DNA of 8,326 nt, taken from contig JALUTJ010000446.1 in the NCBI GenBank assembly GCA_027057985.1, positions 1 to 8,326 of the forward strand, in the 5' to 3' direction. Below the pieces are notes generated by a model that saw nothing but the letters and a program-made list of their open reading frames with translations, was not told the origin of the DNA and did not search any database. The translations under genes were made by a program, and so were the position numbers. The number at the start of each line of letters is the position of its first letter. The stretch's first letter is position 1. The DNA is from Chromatiales bacterium (GTDB lineage: Bacteria; Pseudomonadota; Gammaproteobacteria; UBA6429; Thiohalophilaceae). Shown here piece by piece: positions 5,645-8,326 of this stretch.

Positions 5645-6292
5645 TTAGATATCGAAGGTCTTTTTCACGGTGACATAGAACTTGAGTTCATTTTTCGGTG
5701 CCTGATCTTCATAGCTCAGCCCCATGCTCAGATCATACCCGCGTACATCCAGGCTCAGTGCCGCCGAGAGATCATTGACACCACTGTTAAGATAACGACC
5801 ATAGTGAGCATCGAGGTCGATATCCTTCATCACCACGAAAGATGCTCCCACATCGAGATAGGTATAACTGCTGACACCCGCACCACTGCCAAAAAACAGT
5901 TTTGCATAAGCGGTTTCGTAGCTAAAGCCGGCATAGAATTCATTTACATCATTGTAAACACTGGTATTGGTATATTTATAGAGTACCAGCCCGACGTCAT
6001 AGCCCAGGTTCTTCTGCTTACCAAAGGTGCCACGCCAGCCAGCACCCAGGTCCAGGCGTAAGCCTGTGGTCACATTGGAGGCAAAGGCACCGGCATACCA
6101 GCCGTTATCACTCTTGTCCTGCTTAATGTCATAGCCACCCTGAATCGCCAGCCCGTCATTTGTCAGAGTCTGACCACGGAACACATAGTTGGTTGCAAGC
6201 GCGGCATAGGCAGAATCTTCACTGGCAAAGACAGGCTGCGAGGCCAGCAGGCCCAGTGGTAGTAACATAACGGCAAGAATTTTCTTCTTCAT
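5645..6292 (-). CDS. Second TorF-family putative outer-membrane protein
   Basis: The 215-residue protein has a clear signal peptide (MKKK, hydrophobic core, cleavage likely after VFA at 23) and the family motif TNYVFRGQTLTNDG (34-47). A later GGYD block and alternating beta strands with many Tyr and Gly continue to the end TFDI, comparable to SFDL in the neighbouring porin. It is a paralogue of that porin, of nearly equal length but clearly diverged. GGGGA about 7 bases before the ATG is its ribosome binding site. It lies upstream of the ammonium operon on the same strand, yet about 366 bases with a separate sigma-54 promoter lie between the two, so it is a separate unit. It starts divergently from ubiK. 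Its substrate is unknown and I see no sigma-54 site for it. Confidence 0.85.
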   Translation of the reverse strand: MKKKILAVMLLPLGLLASQPVFASEDSAYAALATNYVFRGQTLTNDGLAIQGGYDIKQDKSDNGWYAGAFASNVTTGLRLDLGAGWRGTFGKQKNLGYDVGLVLYKYTNTSVYNDVNEFYAGFSYETAYAKLFFGSGAGVSSYTYLDVGASFVVMKDIDLDAHYGRYLNSGVNDLSAALSLDVRGYDLSMGLSYEDQAPKNELKFYVTVKKTFDI

Positions 6293-6364
6293 TTCACATC
6301 CCCATCTATTATTGATTTTCAGCGCTTATTTTACCCATTCTGTTACCAGAAACTACGCGTTTGC

Positions 6365-6388
6365 ACACAAAACGAGGTGATTTTGTGT
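6365..6388. repeat. Perfect 8-8-8 inverted repeat in the porin/ubiK divergent region
   Basis: ACACAAAA (6365-6372) and TTTTGTGT (6381-6388) form a perfect inverted repeat around the 8-base spacer CGAGGTGA. A longer-range pair, TTGCA at 6361-6365 and TGCAA at 6398-6402, surrounds it. The right arm abuts the TAAAAT (6388-6393) that may be the -10 box of ubiK. The layout suggests an operator for a dimeric regulator acting on one or both divergent genes; no known regulator motif is recognised. Confidence 0.4.
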
Positions 6389-6434
6389 AAAATAGATGTG
6401 CAACATAGTCATTCAACCGCAAAGAGCTAACAAT

Positions 6435-6680
6435 ATGCAAATACCTGATATCGACAACCTGGTGCAGAACGTACTGAAAAATCTGCCCACCGGGATCAGC
6501 CCGCTCAATGAAGAAATCCAGGACAGCCTCAAGGAAGCCCTGGCGATGGCACTGAAGAAAATGGATATCGTTACTCGCCACGACTTTGATATCCAGACCG
6601 CGGTATTACAAAAAACCCGCAGCAAAGTGGATGCGCTGGAAAAGAAACTACAACAACTCGAACAGCACTTGAGCGTATAA
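6435..6680 (+). CDS. ubiK: Ubiquinone biosynthesis accessory factor UbiK (YqiC/BMFP family)
   Basis: The 81-residue protein starts MQIPDIDNLVQNVLKNLP, has an amphipathic helical first half, and then the family pattern MDIVTRHDFDIQTAVLQKTR (43-62) leading into a C-terminal coiled coil (VDALEKKLQQLEQHL). UbiK proteins form trimers with UbiJ and help aerobic ubiquinone biosynthesis, probably by presenting lipid intermediates to the Ubi complex. The start at 6435 is chosen because AAAGAG lies upstream at a good distance and the protein then aligns from the first residue with the family. The in-frame ATG at 6396 would add 13 unrelated residues and has no ribosome binding site. A ubiK-comM order next to glnK-amt is also known in pseudomonads. 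comM follows after 52 bases with no terminator. Confidence 0.93.
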   Translation: MQIPDIDNLVQNVLKNLPTGISPLNEEIQDSLKEALAMALKKMDIVTRHDFDIQTAVLQKTRSKVDALEKKLQQLEQHLSV

Positions 6681-6732
6681 GCAGAATCACGTAAATTTAT
6701 TTTTAACTTCGGCATCACAAGGAAAGGAAGCC

Positions 6733-8256
6733 ATGTCACTTGCCACTGTACACAGCCGCGCCCTGGTGGGCATACAGGCCCCCGCGGTCCAGATTGAAGT
6801 TCATCTCGCCAATGGCCTGCCCGGTCTCTCTATCGTTGGTCTTGCCGATACCGAGGTAAAAGAAAGCCGCGACCGCGTCCGCGCCGCTATTATCAATAGC
6901 CAGTTCGAGTTTCCGGCCAAACGCATCACCATTAATCTCGCACCTGCCGATTTACCAAAAGAAGGGGCGCGTTTCGATCTACCTGTGGCCATTGGCATAC
7001 TTGCGGCGGCAGGACAAATTCCCGTCGAAGCACTCAAAAAATACGAATTCGTGGGTGAACTGGCACTCGGTGGCGAACTGCGCCCGGTACGCGGTATTTT
7101 ATCTACCGCGCTGCAATGCCGTGATAAGGATCGCACCCTGGTACTGCCAATGGAAAATGCGGACGAGGCCGCGCTGGTCAGTGGGCTGGACTTTCTGCCC
7201 TGCCAGCACCTGCTCGAAGTCTGTGCCCGCCTCAATCCCCAGATGCCAATTTCCGAGTTAGAAACTCAGCCGTTTCAATCCAAAGCGCCTGTTATGGCAG
7301 AACAGGAGGTTGAAGACCTGGCCGATGTGGTTGGTCAGCACCATGCCCGCCGGGCACTGGAAATTGCCGCTGCCGGCGGTCATAACCTTCTCCTTCTGGG
7401 CCCTCCCGGCACCGGAAAGACCATGCTGGCAACACGCCTGCCCGGTATTCTGCCAGCGATGAGTGAAAAAGAAGCCCTCGAAAGCGCGGCGATCCAGTCC
7501 ATCAGTCATCAGGGCTTTGATTTCAGACAATGGAAGCAACGTGCCTTCCGCGCACCGCATCACACCGCCTCTGCGGTAGCGCTGGTGGGCGGTGGCAGCC
7601 GGCCCCAGCCGGGTGAAATTTCACTGGCCCATCACGGTGTTTTATTTCTTGATGAGTTGCCCGAGTTCAGCCGCCATGTGCTTGAAGTGTTACGCGAACC
7701 CATGGAGTCGGGGCGCATTATGATTTCGCGTGCCAGTCGCCAGGCTGAGTTCCCGGCTCGTTTCCAGCTGGTTGCGGCGATGAATCCCTGCCCCTGCGGC
7801 TACCTCGGCCATCCCAGTGGCCGCTGCCACTGCACGCCGGAACAGGTACAGCGTTATCGCTCACGCATCTCCGGGCCCCTGCTGGATCGCATCGATATGC
7901 ATATCGAGGTACCCACCGTCTCCCTCAGCGAAATACAAAAAGCAGATCATAAAGAAGAAAGCAGTGCCAGCGTGCGCGAACGGGTAGAAGAGGTTTACCA
8001 GTTACAGATCGCACGTGCCGGCAAGGTCAATGCACAGCTTGGCAGCCGGGAGATTAAAGCATTCTGTTTGCTCGACAGCCATGCCACCGCCCTGCTTGAA
8101 GAAGCGGTAGAACGCCTTGGCTTATCGGCCCGATCCCACAACCGTATCCTAAAAGTGGCTCGCACCATTGCCGATTTAAATCGTGAGGACAATATCAGCG
8201 TTGCTCATATCAGCGAGGCCATTGGCTATCGACGGCTGGATCGGGGCTTAATATAG
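6733..8256 (+). CDS. comM: YifB/ComM family Mg-chelatase-like AAA+ ATPase
   Basis: The 507-residue protein has the full family architecture: an N-terminal ChlI-type domain (about 15-140, with GLPGLSIVGL and LAPADLPKEGARFDLP), the AAA+ core (about 195-400) and a C-terminal Mg-chelatase-type helical domain. Walker A is GPPGTGKT (223-230) and Walker B LFLDE ends in D307-E308. A cysteine cluster CPCGY...CHC (353-367) lies inside the AAA+ core, and GPLLDRIDMHIEVP (from 381) holds the conserved Asp-Arg-Ile-Asp segment. ComM is a hexameric helicase that promotes branch migration when incoming DNA is recombined during natural transformation; many non-competent bacteria also carry it. AGGAAAGGAAG precedes the ATG. 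The length is normal and no lesion is seen. It probably shares a transcript with ubiK. Confidence 0.96.
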   Translation: MSLATVHSRALVGIQAPAVQIEVHLANGLPGLSIVGLADTEVKESRDRVRAAIINSQFEFPAKRITINLAPADLPKEGARFDLPVAIGILAAAGQIPVEALKKYEFVGELALGGELRPVRGILSTALQCRDKDRTLVLPMENADEAALVSGLDFLPCQHLLEVCARLNPQMPISELETQPFQSKAPVMAEQEVEDLADVVGQHHARRALEIAAAGGHNLLLLGPPGTGKTMLATRLPGILPAMSEKEALESAAIQSISHQGFDFRQWKQRAFRAPHHTASAVALVGGGSRPQPGEISLAHHGVLFLDELPEFSRHVLEVLREPMESGRIMISRASRQAEFPARFQLVAAMNPCPCGYLGHPSGRCHCTPEQVQRYRSRISGPLLDRIDMHIEVPTVSLSEIQKADHKEESSASVRERVEEVYQLQIARAGKVNAQLGSREIKAFCLLDSHATALLEEAVERLGLSARSHNRILKVARTIADLNREDNISVAHISEAIGYRRLDRGLI

Positions 8257-8264
8257 TGGCAAAA

Positions 8265-8326
8265 CTAATAGCCACCGCCTTTGCCGGCACTGACTTCAGT
8301 TGCATTGTCAAAGAACATCCATAGCA
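8265..8326 (-). CDS. Possible C-terminal end of a convergent gene (partial)
   Basis: Reading leftward from the window edge, one frame stays open for about 20 codons, ends MFFDNATEVSAGKGGGY, and stops with TAG at 8265-8267, 8 bases after comM. The ending is plausible for a real protein, and its position convergent to comM makes sense, but the fragment is too short to recognise a family. It could equally be chance. Confidence 0.3.
   Translation of the reverse strand, partial: LWMFFDNATEVSAGKGGGY

Noticed and set aside
5549..6061. 170-codon plus-strand open frame opposite the second porin
   Set aside because: It lies antisense to a gene with a clear signal peptide and family motif, and its own protein has no recognisable features.
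6312..6335. GG-N10-GC pattern upstream of the second porin as a sigma-54 promoter
   Set aside because: Only the bare GG and GC spacing matches; the CAC and TT parts of the consensus are missing and no NtrC dyad is nearby.
6396..6434. Upstream in-frame ATG that would lengthen UbiK by 13 residues
   Set aside because: It has no ribosome binding site, overlaps the likely promoter, and the added residues do not fit the family N-terminus; ATG 6435 has AAAGAG upstream.
8256..8324. Plus-strand 22-codon GTG frame overlapping the comM stop
   Set aside because: It is very short, has no ribosome binding site or family features, and the opposite strand gives a more plausible gene end.

Overview
The window looks like chromosomal DNA of a gammaproteobacterium, probably a marine or sulfur-oxidiser-type lineage. 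The pointers are the ubiK-comM (yifB) pair next to a glnK-amt cluster, TorF-type outer-membrane proteins, a UPF0014 (FetAB-like) ABC exporter, balanced to moderate GC and good Shine-Dalgarno sequences. I cannot name the species. There is no sign of a mobile element, CRISPR array, rRNA or tRNA gene.

Layout. (1) Positions 1-2094, minus strand: a closely packed run, fetA-like ATPase > fetB-like permease (4-base overlap) > secreted DUF4124 protein > cupin protein cut by the window edge. Gaps of 17-18 bases suggest one transcript. (2) Positions 2095-2834: a short divergent promoter region, then a plus-strand pair, a two-motif CDGSH iron-sulfur protein and a single-domain globin, overlapping by 4 bases. 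A strong hairpin separates them from the convergent amt gene. (3) Positions 2912-5278, minus strand: TorF-family outer-membrane protein > PII signal protein GlnK > ammonium transporter Amt. Upstream of the porin is a near-consensus sigma-54 promoter, and two NtrC-type dyads lie about 86 and 129 bases before the predicted transcription start. This is the clearest regulatory structure in the window. (4) Positions 5645-6292, minus strand: a second, diverged TorF-family protein with its own upstream region. (5) Positions 6435-8256, plus strand: ubiK (ubiquinone biosynthesis accessory factor) and comM/yifB (AAA+ ATPase linked to natural transformation). The last 62 bases may hold the end of a convergent minus-strand gene.

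How the genes fit together. The central operon reads as a nitrogen-limitation uptake module: an outer-membrane channel candidate, an inner-membrane ammonium channel and its PII gate, switched on by NtrC with sigma-54. The left half has an iron/redox theme: a putative iron exporter, a [2Fe-2S] protein and a haem globin fire from one divergent region. The functional link between them is inference. Most of the window is conserved core genome. The less described parts are the porin's membership in the NtrC-controlled ammonium operon, the CDGSH-globin coupling, and an outward-facing terminator between porin and glnK.
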